From: Ectorhizobium quercum
Lineage (GTDB): Bacteria > Pseudomonadota > Alphaproteobacteria > Rhizobiales > Rhizobiaceae
Assembly (NCBI RefSeq): GCF_026552795.1
Contig: NZ_JANFPI010000004.1
Location: 434,001-498,000, forward strand
DNA length: 64,000 nucleotides
Direction: 5' to 3'
In this document: piece after piece, positions 45,745-54,500 of the stretch
How the letters are laid out: each line of letters opens with the position of its first letter
Numbering within the stretch: the stretch's first letter is position 1
Notes under the pieces: generated by a model
Database searches by the model: none
The model's input: only the letters and a program-made list of their open reading frames with translations
What the model was told of the DNA's origin: nothing
Made by a program: the position numbers and the translations under genes

Positions 45745-47214
45745 ATGACCAGCAAAGGCAGCCGGGCGGCAATCGAGGCCCCTGTGGAAGATCTTGTACA
45801 GGGGCTCGTGGCGGCGCTCGGCGCCGACCTCGTCCTTTCGGGCGGGGAGGTGGAGCGTTATTGCCGCGACTGGCACGGCGACGTGACGACCGGTGCGGTG
45901 GCGGTCCTCCGCCCGCGTTCGACGGAGGAGGTTTCGGCCTGCGTGCGCGCCGCCGCGGCCCTCGGCCTGTCCGTCGTGCCGCAGGGCGGCAATACCGGCC
46001 TTGTCCTCGGCGCGACGCCGGACGCGCCCTCCGCGCAGGTCGTGCTCAGCCTGGAGCGCATGACGCGCGTGCGCCGCATCGACGCGGACGATTTCTCCGC
46101 CGTCGTGGAAGCGGGCGCGATCCTCGCCGAGTTCAAGGACAGGGTGGAGGATGCGGGCATGTTCTTTCCGCTGGCGCTCGGCGCGCAGGGTTCCTGCCGC
46201 ATCGGCGGCAACGTCTCCACCAATGCCGGCGGCATCAACGTGCTGCGCTACGGCATGACCCGCGAGCTGGTGCTCGGCCTCGAGGTGGTCCTGCCCGACG
46301 GCTCGGTCTTCGACGGCCTTTCGACGCTGCGCAAGGACAATCGCGGCATCGATCTCAAGCAGCTCTTCATCGGCGCGGAAGGAACGCTCGGCGTCGTGAC
46401 CGCCGTGTCGGTCAAGCTCATGCCGCAGCCGGAGCAGGTGGCGACCGCGCTGATCGGCCTGAAGGCGCTGGACGATGCGATCACGCTCTACCGCCGCGCC
46501 CGGCGCGATTGCTGCGACCTGCTGTCGGCCTTCGAATTCATGCCGCCGCTGGCCTTCACGCTGGCGCGCGAGGCCATGCCGGATCTCGCCATGCCGATGG
46601 ACGGCGGCTATCCCGCCTATGTGCTGATGGAGATTTCCGGCTCCGGCCTGATCGACATCGAGGAACTGATGCAGCGCTTCCTCGAAGGGGTGCTGGCGGA
46701 CGAACTGGTCGTCGACGGGGTGATCGCCACGTCGCGCGACCAGTCCCGCAAGCTCTGGCTGTTCCGCGAGGGCATGAACGAGGGGCAGGCCCGGCGCGGC
46801 CCGCACCTGCGCACCGACGTCTCCGTGCCGCTCTCGCGGCTGGCCGATTTCGTCCGCGACGCGGAGGCAGCGGTGCTTGCGGCGCTGCCGGATTGCATCT
46901 GCGTGTCCTATGGCCATGTCGGCGACGGCAACGTGCATCTGAACGTGCTGCCGCCCGGCGATCTCGGCCGCGCCGACATCGACGCGCGCATCTACCGGGC
47001 GAAGACCGTGGTCAACGAGGTCGTCGATGCCTATCGCGGTTCGATCAGCGCCGAACACGGGATAGGGCGTCTCAAGAAGGCGGATTTCGACAAGCGCCTG
47101 CCGGATGTGCAGCGGCGGCTGCTGACCGCGATCAAGGCGGCGGTCGATCCGACTTTGGTCATGAATCCCGGTTGCCAATTGAATTTTCCGTCGCTTTCGG
47201 GGAAAAGCGCTTAA
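45745..47214 (+). CDS. FAD-linked 2-hydroxyacid dehydrogenase (GlcD/D-2-hydroxyglutarate type)
   Basis: 489 residues. The PP-loop of the VAO-type FAD domain is VVPQGGNTGLVLG, followed by GAQGSCRIGGNVSTNAGGINVLRYG. The C-terminal FAD-oxidase domain has CVSYGHVGDGNVHLNVLP with metal-binding His, and ISAEHGIGRLKK. Such enzymes oxidise D-lactate, D-2-hydroxyglutarate or glycolate to the 2-oxo acid and pass electrons to quinone or cytochrome. It precedes the FadR-type regulator by 23 bp. Glycolate from pentose splitting, or another 2-hydroxyacid of the pathway, is a plausible substrate. Confidence 0.88.
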   Translation: MTSKGSRAAIEAPVEDLVQGLVAALGADLVLSGGEVERYCRDWHGDVTTGAVAVLRPRSTEEVSACVRAAAALGLSVVPQGGNTGLVLGATPDAPSAQVVLSLERMTRVRRIDADDFSAVVEAGAILAEFKDRVEDAGMFFPLALGAQGSCRIGGNVSTNAGGINVLRYGMTRELVLGLEVVLPDGSVFDGLSTLRKDNRGIDLKQLFIGAEGTLGVVTAVSVKLMPQPEQVATALIGLKALDDAITLYRRARRDCCDLLSAFEFMPPLAFTLAREAMPDLAMPMDGGYPAYVLMEISGSGLIDIEELMQRFLEGVLADELVVDGVIATSRDQSRKLWLFREGMNEGQARRGPHLRTDVSVPLSRLADFVRDAEAAVLAALPDCICVSYGHVGDGNVHLNVLPPGDLGRADIDARIYRAKTVVNEVVDAYRGSISAEHGIGRLKKADFDKRLPDVQRRLLTAIKAAVDPTLVMNPGCQLNFPSLSGKSA

Positions 47215-47237
47215 GCGGCAATGGAAAGAAAGGCGGC

Positions 47238-47951
47238 ATGTCGGTGGATTTCGGTCAGATCAGGCGCACTGAGCATCTTCCCGCGCGTATCGCGGTCCAG
47301 ATCGCAAGCGACATTCACGACGGTCGCCTGAAGCCGGGCGACAAGCTGCCGACGGAACATTTCCTGGCCCGGTCGCTGGGCGTCAGCCGCTCGGTCGTGC
47401 GCGAGGCGATCGCGCAATTGCGCAACGAGGGGCTGGTCGAGACCCGGCAGGGCGTCGGCGCCTTCGTGACGGAGCGCCAGTCCCGCCAGATCCGCATCGG
47501 CGAGGACGAGCTGTTCGAGCGCGACAGTTTCCGCGATCTCTTCCAGCTTCGCATCCCGCTGGAAATCGAGGCCGCCGGGCTCGCCGCCGTGCATCATACG
47601 GCGGACGATCTTGCCCGCCTCGACGCGGCGCTCGACCAGATGACCGGCGCGGAGAAGTGGACCGAGCAGGGCATCGTGGCCGATCTCGCCTTCCACCGGG
47701 CCGTGGCCGAGGCGACGGGCAACGACTACTTCGCCATGTTCATCGGCTTCATCGCCGAGCGCATCAGCCTGGCGATCAACGCCGCCCGCGCCAAGGCGGT
47801 GCTGGAGGAGATCGTCAACATCACCATCGAGGAGCATGTCGTGGTGCGCGACGCCATCGCCAGCCGCGATCCGAAAGCGGCCCGCGCCGCCATGCGCCGG
47901 CATCTGCTGGGGGCGGCGGCCCGCATCGACCTGACGCTCGAAACGGACTGA
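47238..47951 (+). CDS. FadR-type GntR regulator, likely master regulator of the pentose/deoxyhexose genes
   Basis: 237 residues: winged helix at about 12-80 with GDKLPTEHFLARSLGVSRSV and TRQGVGAFV, FCD domain with VADLAFHRAVAEATGN and HVVVRDAI. It is encoded in the middle of the gene cluster whose promoters share GGTTGTCNGAY, including the one before its own operon, so it is the best candidate to bind it. The ligand would be a sugar acid or 2-keto-3-deoxy acid. The start has AAAGAAAGGCGG upstream and overlaps nothing. Confidence 0.88.
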   Translation: MSVDFGQIRRTEHLPARIAVQIASDIHDGRLKPGDKLPTEHFLARSLGVSRSVVREAIAQLRNEGLVETRQGVGAFVTERQSRQIRIGEDELFERDSFRDLFQLRIPLEIEAAGLAAVHHTADDLARLDAALDQMTGAEKWTEQGIVADLAFHRAVAEATGNDYFAMFIGFIAERISLAINAARAKAVLEEIVNITIEEHVVVRDAIASRDPKAARAAMRRHLLGAAARIDLTLETD

Positions 47952-48061
47952 GGCCTTTCCCCGGCCTGCATATGGCCGGTGGGAATTGACGATGGATAAT
48001 TGCAGGGCGTGTATTTCGGCGCTGGACAGCGCAACCGAGTCCGACTAGAACATTTCCGTAT

Positions 48062-48082
48062 GGTTGTCAGACATCCTGACAA
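48062..48082. promoter_or_regulatory. FadR-type operator before the FAH-TRAP operon
   Basis: TTGTCAGACATCCTGACAA at 48064-48082 has perfect 7-bp arms TTGTCAG/CTGACAA with a 5-base spacer, and the shared core GGTTGTCAGAC starts at 48062. It is 52 bp before the next start codon. Confidence 0.62.
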
Positions 48083-48133
48083 TATGGCAGGCCGACTGGA
48101 GGGTCGCCTGCGGAGGAGCAGAGGGAGGATAGC

Positions 48134-49303
48134 TTGGTTTCCAGGCCTTCGCTGAATGCCGGCACGATTCTGCCGGAAGACGCCGTCGACGCCGTGCTGA
48201 TCGGCCGTGTGTGGTCGAACGCCGCCGGGGGGGCGAGCCCCGTCCTGGTGCGCGACGGCCGCGTGCTCGACCTGACCGCAATCGCCGCAACCGTTTCGGG
48301 CCTGCTCGAAATCGACGGCATCGCCGCAAAGCTGGCGGCGGCCGCCGATCTTGCCGATCTCGGCAGCCTCGACGATTTCCTGAACGGTGCGTCGGGCCGC
48401 CTGCTGGCGCCGGTCGATCTTCAGGCCGTGAAGGCGGCGGGCGTCACCTTCGCCGACAGCATGCTGGAGCGGGTGATCGAGGAACAGGCCAAGGGCGATG
48501 CCTCGCGCGCCAGGGCGATCCGCGAGAAGCTGGCGCCCGTCCTGGGCGACAGCCTGCGCGGCGTCGTCGCGGGCTCGCAGCAGGCGGCCAGCGTCAAGGC
48601 ACTGCTTCAGGAGATGGACCTCTGGTCGCAATATCTCGAAGTCGGCATCGGCCCCGATGCCGAGATCTTCACCAAGGCCCAGCCCATGTCGTCGGTCGGC
48701 TGCGGCGACACGGTCGGCATCCACCCGATTTCCGAGTGGAACAACCCGGAGCCGGAGGTGGTGCTGGCGGTGCGCTCCGACGGCGCGATCCTCGGCGCGA
48801 CGCTCGGCAACGACGTCAACCTGCGCGACGTCGAGGGGCGCTCGGCGCTGCTGCTCGGCAAGGCCAAGGACAACAACGCCTCCTGCGCGATCGGCCCTTT
48901 CATCCGCCTGTTCCACGGCGGCTTCACGCTGGAGGCGCTTTCGCGCGTGCGCGTCTCGCTGCGCGTCGAGGGCACGGACGGCTTCGAAATGACCGGCGAG
49001 AGCCCGATGGAGGCCATCAGCCGCTCGCCGGCGGACCTCGTCTCGCAGTTGCGCAACCGCAACCACCAGTATCCGGACGGCGCGGTGCTGTTTCTCGGCA
49101 CCATGTTCGCCCCGGTCAAGGACCGGCGCGGCGCGGGGCAGGGCTTCACCCACGAGATCGGCGACCGGGTGGAGATCGCCACCCCGCTTCTCGGCCGCCT
49201 CGTCAACTGGGTCGACCGCTCCGACGCCTGCCCGGAATGGACCTTCGGCACCCGCGCGCTGATTGCGAACCTCGCCGCGCGCGGCCTTCTCGAAAAGGTG
49301 TGA
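48134..49303 (+). CDS. FAH family 2-keto-3-deoxy-pentonate dehydratase (XylX-like)
   Basis: 389 residues, the length of Caulobacter XylX, starting at TTG with GGGAGG upstream. GCGDTVGIHPISEWNNPEPE holds the metal-binding Glu residues of the FAH fold; ATLGNDVNLRDVEGRSALLL and KDNNASCAIGPFIR follow. Members of this group dehydrate 2-keto-3-deoxy-D-xylonate or L-arabinonate to 2,5-dioxopentanoate. With the IlvD/Edd dehydratase before it and KGSADH after it in the pathway, this step closes a Weimberg-type route. It leads a TRAP operon (gap of 5 bp to the small permease). Confidence 0.85.
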   Translation: MVSRPSLNAGTILPEDAVDAVLIGRVWSNAAGGASPVLVRDGRVLDLTAIAATVSGLLEIDGIAAKLAAAADLADLGSLDDFLNGASGRLLAPVDLQAVKAAGVTFADSMLERVIEEQAKGDASRARAIREKLAPVLGDSLRGVVAGSQQAASVKALLQEMDLWSQYLEVGIGPDAEIFTKAQPMSSVGCGDTVGIHPISEWNNPEPEVVLAVRSDGAILGATLGNDVNLRDVEGRSALLLGKAKDNNASCAIGPFIRLFHGGFTLEALSRVRVSLRVEGTDGFEMTGESPMEAISRSPADLVSQLRNRNHQYPDGAVLFLGTMFAPVKDRRGAGQGFTHEIGDRVEIATPLLGRLVNWVDRSDACPEWTFGTRALIANLAARGLLEKV

Positions 49304-49308
49304 CGGCC

Positions 49309-49845
49309 ATGATCAGGACACTCATCAACCTGTTCTTCCGGTTTCTCGAAATCCTGCTGGTGGTGATGATGGCCGGCATGGCGCTCATGGTCTTCGTGAA
49401 CGTCGTCATGCGCTACGGCATGAATTCCGGCATCGCCATCTCCGAGGAAATGTCGCGCTACTTCTTCATCTGGGTCACGTTCATCGGCGCGGTGCTGGCC
49501 TATCGCGAACACCTGCATCTCGGTGTCGAAACGCTGGTCGCCAAGTTCGGGCGCACCGGCCGCCTGGTGCTGATGGCGCTTTCCAACCTCATCGTGCTCG
49601 GCTGTTCCGGCATCTTCTTCTGGGGAACCTGGGTCCAGCTTCCGATCAACACCAGCATGGTGGCCACCGTGTCCGGCCTGTCGATGGGCTGGGTCTACGG
49701 CATCGGCCTGTTCACCGGCGGCGGCATCTTCCTCATCGCGCTCGAACGCCTCGTCCGCCAGGCGACGGGCCGTATCACGGACGAGGAGATCGCCGCCTTC
49801 GCCGGCGAGAACATGAGCCTCGAACAGCTGGCGGAGCGTACCTGA
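49309..49845 (+). CDS. TRAP transporter small permease (DctQ-like), second system
   Basis: 178 residues with four spans. FVNVVMRYGMNSGIAISEEMSRYFFIW (the RYG...EE...RY...W pattern) is the DctQ signature after span 1. It lies 5 bp after the FAH gene and overlaps the start of the large permease (TGATG). It works with the following two proteins. Confidence 0.91.
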   Translation: MIRTLINLFFRFLEILLVVMMAGMALMVFVNVVMRYGMNSGIAISEEMSRYFFIWVTFIGAVLAYREHLHLGVETLVAKFGRTGRLVLMALSNLIVLGCSGIFFWGTWVQLPINTSMVATVSGLSMGWVYGIGLFTGGGIFLIALERLVRQATGRITDEEIAAFAGENMSLEQLAERT

Positions 49846-51122
49846 TGACCCTCTTCGTCTTCGTCGGATCGCTGCTTGGCGCGATGGCCATCGGCGTTCC
49901 CGTCGCCTTTTCGCTGATGTTCTGCGGCGTCGTGCTCATGTGGTACATGGACATGTTCAACTCGCAGATCATCGCCCAGAACATGATCGCGGGTGCCGAC
50001 ACCTTCACCCTGCTCGCCATTCCCTTCTTCATCCTGGCCGGGGAACTGATGAATTCCGGCGGCCTGTCGCGCCGCATCATCGACTTCGCCATCGCCTGCG
50101 TCGGCCACATCCGCGGTGGCCTCGGCATCGTCGCCATCCTCGCCGCCCTCATCATGTCGAGCATTTCCGGCTCGGCTGCCGCCGACACCGCTGCGCTCGC
50201 CGCCATCCTGCTGCCGATGATGGCCAAGGCCGGCTACAACGTGCCGCGCTCCGGCGGTCTCATCGCCGCCGGCGGCATCATCGCCCCGGTCATTCCGCCG
50301 TCGATGGCGCTGATCGTCTTCGGCGTCGCCGCCAACGTGTCGATCACCAAGCTGTTCATGGCCGGCATCTTTCCCGGCCTGCTGATGGGCATCTCGCTGA
50401 TCGTCGCCTGGCTGATCGTGGCGCGCAAGGACAACGTCCAGCCGCTGCCGCGCACCTCGGCGAAGGAGCGTGTTCAGGCGACGGGCCGCGCGGCCTGGGC
50501 GCTCGGCATGCCGGTGATCATTCTCGGCGGTATCAAGGCGGGCGTCGTCACGCCCACGGAAGCGGCGGTGGTCGCGGCCGTGTATGCCCTGTTCGTCGGC
50601 CTGTTCATCTATCGCGAGATGAAGGTTTCCGATCTGCCGCGCGTCTTCCTGTCCGCCGCCAAGACCACCTCGGTCATCATGTTCCTCGTGTGCGCGGCGC
50701 TGGTGTCGTCCTGGCTGATCACGGCGGCCAACATCCCGGCCGAGATCACCGGCTACATCGAGCCGCTGATCGACCGTCCGAAGCTGCTGATGTTCGTCAT
50801 CATGATCCTCGTTCTGGTCGTCGGAACGGCGCTCGACCTGACGCCGACCATCCTGATCCTGACGCCGGTGCTGATGCCGATCGTCCTCAAGGCGGGCATC
50901 GACCCGGTCTATTTCGGCGTGCTGTTCGTGATCAACAACTCGATCGGCCTGATCACGCCGCCGGTCGGCGTCGTGCTCAACGTTGTCAGCGGCGTGGCCC
51001 GCATTCCGCTCGGCCGCGTGACCGCCGGCGTCTGGCCCTTCCTCGTGGCGCAGACGATCGTGCTGTTCCTGCTGGTCCTGTTTCCGGACCTCGTGCTCGT
51101 ACCTGCCTCGTGGCTCTATTGA
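49845..51122 (+). CDS. TRAP transporter large permease (DctM-like), second system
   Basis: 425 residues with about 11-12 spans. DctM segments include PFFILAGELMNSGGLSRRI, SSISGSAAADTAALAAI, GIIAPVIPPSMALIVFG and GLITPPVGVVLNVV. The start overlaps the preceding stop, and the binding-protein gene follows after 46 bp. Import substrate is inferred to be a pentonate or related sugar acid, since the operon opens with the keto-deoxy-pentonate dehydratase. Confidence 0.95.
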   Translation: MTLFVFVGSLLGAMAIGVPVAFSLMFCGVVLMWYMDMFNSQIIAQNMIAGADTFTLLAIPFFILAGELMNSGGLSRRIIDFAIACVGHIRGGLGIVAILAALIMSSISGSAAADTAALAAILLPMMAKAGYNVPRSGGLIAAGGIIAPVIPPSMALIVFGVAANVSITKLFMAGIFPGLLMGISLIVAWLIVARKDNVQPLPRTSAKERVQATGRAAWALGMPVIILGGIKAGVVTPTEAAVVAAVYALFVGLFIYREMKVSDLPRVFLSAAKTTSVIMFLVCAALVSSWLITAANIPAEITGYIEPLIDRPKLLMFVIMILVLVVGTALDLTPTILILTPVLMPIVLKAGIDPVYFGVLFVINNSIGLITPPVGVVLNVVSGVARIPLGRVTAGVWPFLVAQTIVLFLLVLFPDLVLVPASWLY

Positions 51123-51168
51123 GCCGCGGGTTTTCTGTCCACTTTCTCAAGCTTCGGGAGGAATGATC

Positions 51169-52179
51169 ATGAGAAAGTTTCTGAAAGCCGCAACGGCGCT
51201 GGCCGCCGCTGCCGCCGCATTCGGCGCGGCGCCGGCCTTCGCCGAATTCAACAGCCGCAATATCCGCGTGTCGAACGGCATCAATGCCGACCATCCGGTC
51301 GGCAACGGCATCGAGGCCATGCAGACGTGCCTCGACGAGAAGTCGGGCGGCAAGCTCAAGCTGACGGCCTTCTGGGGCGGGGCGCTGGGAGGCGACCTTC
51401 AGGCCACGCAGGCGCTGCGCTCCGGCGTGCAGGAGGCGGTCGTCACCTCGTCCTCGCCGCTGGTCGGCATCGTGCCGGCGCTCGGCGTCTTCGACCTGCC
51501 CTTCCTGTTCGTCAGCGACGAGGAGGCCTATCAGGTTCTGGACGGCGAATTCGGCGACTTCATCAACGAGAAGCTCGACGCCGCCGGCCTGGTCAATCTC
51601 GCCTACTGGGAGAACGGCTTCCGCAACCTGTCGAACTCGCGGCGCCCGATCACCAGATGGGAGGATCTGGACGGCCTGAAGGTCCGCGTGATGCAGAACA
51701 ACATCTTCCTCGACACGTTCGCGAATTTCGGCGCCAACGCCACGCCGATGGCGTTCGGCGAGGTGTTCTCGGCGCTGGAAACCAAGGCGATCGACGCGCA
51801 GGAAAACCCCTACGTGACCATCGACACCTCGAAATTCTACGAGGTGCAGGCCTATGTGTCCGAAACCAAGCACGCCTACACGCCGTTCCTGTTCCTCTTC
51901 TCCAAGGCGATCTTCAACACCTACACGCCGGAAGAGCAGCAGGCCCTGCGCGATTGCGCGATCGTCGGCCGCGACGTCGAGCGCGAGGTCATCGGCGATC
52001 TCAACAAGGCGTCGCTGGAGAAGATCCAGGCCGCCGGCGTCCAGTTCAACACGCTGTCGCCCGAAGAGCATGCCCGCATCCTTGAAAAGTCGCAGCCGAT
52101 CTACGAGAAGCACAAGGCCGCTATCGGCGCCGACGTCGTCGACCGCGTGCTGAAGATCCTCGCCGACCTGCGCAAGTAA
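51169..52179 (+). CDS. TRAP transporter substrate-binding protein (DctP-like), second system
   Basis: 336 residues with a signal peptide cut near AFA-EF (residue 25). Two ATG codons lie 6 bp apart; the second is used because GGGAGG is then 7 bases upstream. RNIRVSNGINADHPVGNGIE, LKVRVMQNNIFLDTFANFGA (the Arg that pairs with the ligand carboxylate is in KVRVM) and AFGEVFSALETKAIDAQENP are typical. It is the last gene of the operon and is followed by a strong terminator. Confidence 0.94.
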   Translation: MRKFLKAATALAAAAAAFGAAPAFAEFNSRNIRVSNGINADHPVGNGIEAMQTCLDEKSGGKLKLTAFWGGALGGDLQATQALRSGVQEAVVTSSSPLVGIVPALGVFDLPFLFVSDEEAYQVLDGEFGDFINEKLDAAGLVNLAYWENGFRNLSNSRRPITRWEDLDGLKVRVMQNNIFLDTFANFGANATPMAFGEVFSALETKAIDAQENPYVTIDTSKFYEVQAYVSETKHAYTPFLFLFSKAIFNTYTPEEQQALRDCAIVGRDVEREVIGDLNKASLEKIQAAGVQFNTLSPEEHARILEKSQPIYEKHKAAIGADVVDRVLKILADLRK

Positions 52180-52188
52180 CGGCGCGAA

Positions 52189-52220
52189 GAAAGGCCCGGC
52201 GGCAAAGCGCCGGGCCTTTC
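52189..52220 (+). terminator. Factor-independent terminator after the second TRAP operon
   Basis: GAAAGGCCCGGCG pairs perfectly over 13 bp with CGCCGGGCCTTTC around a GCAAAG loop, 9 bp after the stop, followed by TGTCTGTC. It is the clearest terminator of the window. A closely similar hairpin in inverse orientation lies at 52357-52384. Confidence 0.8.
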
Positions 52221-52252
52221 TGTCTGTCGACAAACGGCTCATCGCCTTCTTT

Positions 52253-52331
52253 CGTCATCGTCGGGCTTGACCCGACCATCCACCGAGTCGCTTGCGGCGT
52301 GGAGCCTTGGGGCTCGAGCCCGAGGGTGACG
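52253..52331. repeat. Alphaproteobacterial intergenic palindromic repeat between two terminators
   Basis: A 79-bp unit from CGTCATCGTCGGGC to GAGGGTGACG carries the dyads TCGGGCTTGACCCGA and GGCTCGAGCC. It is related to the units at 21009-21085 and 39864-40290. It is flanked by two terminator hairpins in inverse orientation. Confidence 0.7.
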
Positions 52332-52356
52332 AAGGAGAGGGCTCGTAAACACGCCG

Positions 52357-52384
52357 AAGGCCCGGCGCTTTGCGCCCGGGCCTT
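52357..52384 (-). terminator. Terminator after the EamA transporter gene
   Basis: AAGGCCCGG and CCGGGCCTT form a 9-bp stem around a C/G-rich loop that can pair further, 30 bp past the EamA stop on the minus strand. It is nearly the mirror image of the hairpin at 52189-52220. Confidence 0.65.
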
Positions 52385-52413
52385 TCCGTTCGTTCGTGCG
52401 GGGCGCCGCCTTT

Positions 52414-53319
52414 TCAGGCCGCCTTCCGTCTCTTCAACTGCTGTTCGCGGAAGAAGATGAACAGGCCGGAGCCGACGATCAGGGCGGCGCCGGCCAGCAT
52501 GGCGGGTTTCGGCAGGTCGCCGAAGAACAGCCAGCCGAACAGGATCGCCCACAGCAGCAGCGTATATTGCAGCGGCGCGACGGTGGCGGCATCGGAGATC
52601 TTCAGCGCGCGGTTGACCAGCATGTGCGCCGACATGGCGACGACGCCGAGGAGCAGCATGAGGGCGACGTCTCCCGGTTCGCCGAGCGGCCGCCAGTCGA
52701 ACGGGGCGACGACCAGGCCGGCGACGAGGGCGCCGGAAAGCTGGAAGAAGACCAGCGTCCTGTCCGGCGTGCCGCGCAGGCTGCGGCCCGAGATCATCAT
52801 GAAGGCGAAGGCGAGCGTGCCGAGGATCGAGACGATCGCCGGCGGCGTGAACATGGCGCGCGACGGGTTGAGCGCGATGAGCACGCCGGCGAAGCCGATG
52901 GCGATGGCCGTCCACCGCCGCCAGCCGACCCTTTCGCCGAGCAGGAAGGGCGAGGCCGCCGCCACATAGATCGGCGCCGCCAGCCAGTAGGTCATGACAT
53001 CGGCCAGCGGCAGGGAGATGACCGCATAATAGAAGGCGAAGACCTCGAAGGTGGAGAAGAACACACGCGCCGCCTGCATCCGCGGCTTTTCCGCCGACAG
53101 GATGGGCTTCAGCCCGGCCTTCCACAGGAAGGGCGCGAGAATGACCAGCGCGGCGACGCTGCGGATCAAAAGCACCTGACCGACGCTGTAGCTCGCCACG
53201 AGCCACTTGCCCATCGCGTCGTTGAGCGAGAACATCAGCATGCCGACGAGCATGAGCGCCGGACCGGCCATCGCCGGCAGCGCGTTGCGGGCCGCGTGCG
53301 GGCCGATGGTGGCAGACAT
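52414..53319 (-). CDS. EamA/DMT family transporter
   Basis: 301 residues with ten hydrophobic spans in two EamA repeats (first repeat from about residue 16, second from about 155). The start has GGGAGGAATCC before it and gives MSATIGPHAARNALPAM; the longer frame upstream is not coding. DMT proteins export or import metabolites such as amino acids and sugars (RhaT-like). It lies downstream of the SDR and FAH hydrolase genes on the same strand, after a hairpin, so it may be co-transcribed with them. Substrate unknown. Confidence 0.87.
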   Translation of the reverse strand: MSATIGPHAARNALPAMAGPALMLVGMLMFSLNDAMGKWLVASYSVGQVLLIRSVAALVILAPFLWKAGLKPILSAEKPRMQAARVFFSTFEVFAFYYAVISLPLADVMTYWLAAPIYVAAASPFLLGERVGWRRWTAIAIGFAGVLIALNPSRAMFTPPAIVSILGTLAFAFMMISGRSLRGTPDRTLVFFQLSGALVAGLVVAPFDWRPLGEPGDVALMLLLGVVAMSAHMLVNRALKISDAATVAPLQYTLLLWAILFGWLFFGDLPKPAMLAGAALIVGSGLFIFFREQQLKRRKAA

Positions 53320-53526
53320 GGATTCCTCCCGTTGGCGTGGTCTCGTTGCGGAGCGTGTGCAGTGGTTTCGCGCGAAAGGGAAGGGAGAAAACGGTGCCGC
53401 CGCCCGGTTTTTAACCGGAATCGCCCTCCATTTCCGGCCCGCCCCGGCGCGGCGCGTTCCGTCGTCGCTCCTCCTCCCGTGCCTGTGCGCCATGCGGAGG
53501 CCTCCTCAAGCCGGTGCCGCATGCGC

Positions 53527-53552
53527 GGCAGGCGGCCCGGAGGCCGCCTGCC
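53527..53552 (-). terminator. GC hairpin between the FAH hydrolase and EamA genes
   Basis: GGCAGGCGGCC and GGCCGCCTGCC form a perfect 11-bp stem with a 4-base loop, 36 bp after the hydrolase stop. There is no T-run on the minus strand, so this may be a partial terminator or an RNA processing hairpin. The rest of the 269-bp gap shows nothing else. Confidence 0.5.
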
Positions 53553-53588
53553 TGTCTTCCCGTGTCCGGGTGCGAAGAGGCAGGACGC

Positions 53589-54434
53589 TCAGGCGTCGGC
53601 CCTGAACGTCTGCTTCTGCGTTCCGAGACCCTCGATACCGAGTTCGACGACATCGCCGGGCTTGAGATAGCGCGGCGGTTTCTGGCCCATGCCGACGCCG
53701 GGCGGCGTGCCGGTCGAGATCACGTCGCCGGGATGCAGCGACATGAACTGCGAGAGATAGGAGACGAGGAAGGCGACGCCGTAGACCATCGTCTTCGTCG
53801 AGCCGTCCTGCCGCGTCTCGCCGTTCACCTTCAGCCACATCGGCAGGTCCTGCGGGTCGGCGATCTCGTCCTTCGTGACCAGCCACGGGCCGATCGGGCC
53901 GAACGTGTCGCAGGACTTGCCCTTGGTCCACTGGCCCGAGCGCTCGGCCTGGAAGGCGCGCTCCGAAACGTCGTGCGACACGCAATAGCCCGCGACGTAA
54001 TCGAGGGCGTCGGCCTCCGACACGTATTTGGCCGTCTTGCCGATGACGACGCCGAGTTCCACTTCCCAGTCGGTCTTTTCCGAGCCGCGCGGGATGAGCA
54101 CGTCGTCGTCCGGCCCGACGATGGCCGACGTCGCCTTCATGAAGATCACCGGCTCGGGCGGAACCGCGGCACCCGTTTCGGCGGCATGGTCGGAATAGTT
54201 CAGCCCGATGCAGACGAACTTGCCGGTGCCGGCCACGCAGGGGCCGATGCGCGGCGAACCGTCCACCACCGGCAGCGTGTTCACGTCGATGGCGCCGAGC
54301 TTCGCCAGCGCATCGGGCGCGAGCACCGGCCCCGACAGGTCGGCGATCTGCCCGGACAGGTCGCGGATCGTGCCGTCCTTCGCGAGAAGGCCGGGCTTTT
54401 CGGCCCCGGCGGGTCCGTAGCGGAGAAACTTCAT
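53589..54434 (-). CDS. FAH family hydrolase, 2,4-diketo-3-deoxy-L-fuconate hydrolase-like
   Basis: 281 residues. GLNYSDHAAETGAAVPPEPV, the metal ligands in DWEVELGVVIG, and SHDVSERAFQ with GKSCDTFGPIGPW are the core of the FAH superfamily of the ureidoglycolate-lyase / diketo-hydrolase type. In non-phosphorylative L-fucose and L-pentose routes such an enzyme hydrolyses the 2,4-diketo-3-deoxy acid to pyruvate plus L-lactate or glycolate. The SDR gene 66 bp upstream would make that substrate, so the pair forms a second branch parallel to the XylX/KGSADH branch. Confidence 0.85.
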   Translation of the reverse strand: MKFLRYGPAGAEKPGLLAKDGTIRDLSGQIADLSGPVLAPDALAKLGAIDVNTLPVVDGSPRIGPCVAGTGKFVCIGLNYSDHAAETGAAVPPEPVIFMKATSAIVGPDDDVLIPRGSEKTDWEVELGVVIGKTAKYVSEADALDYVAGYCVSHDVSERAFQAERSGQWTKGKSCDTFGPIGPWLVTKDEIADPQDLPMWLKVNGETRQDGSTKTMVYGVAFLVSYLSQFMSLHPGDVISTGTPPGVGMGQKPPRYLKPGDVVELGIEGLGTQKQTFRADA

Positions 54435-54500
54435 CTTGCTCTTCCTTTCAGATCGAATGTCTTGCTGTTCGGGGCGATGCGCCCCTCCGGAACGCCTGCC

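Noticed and set aside
45705..47951. A 748-codon frame that could be read as a fusion ending in the FadR-type regulator
   Set aside because: Its first two thirds overlap the FAD-linked dehydrogenase in another frame; the regulator has its own start at 47238.
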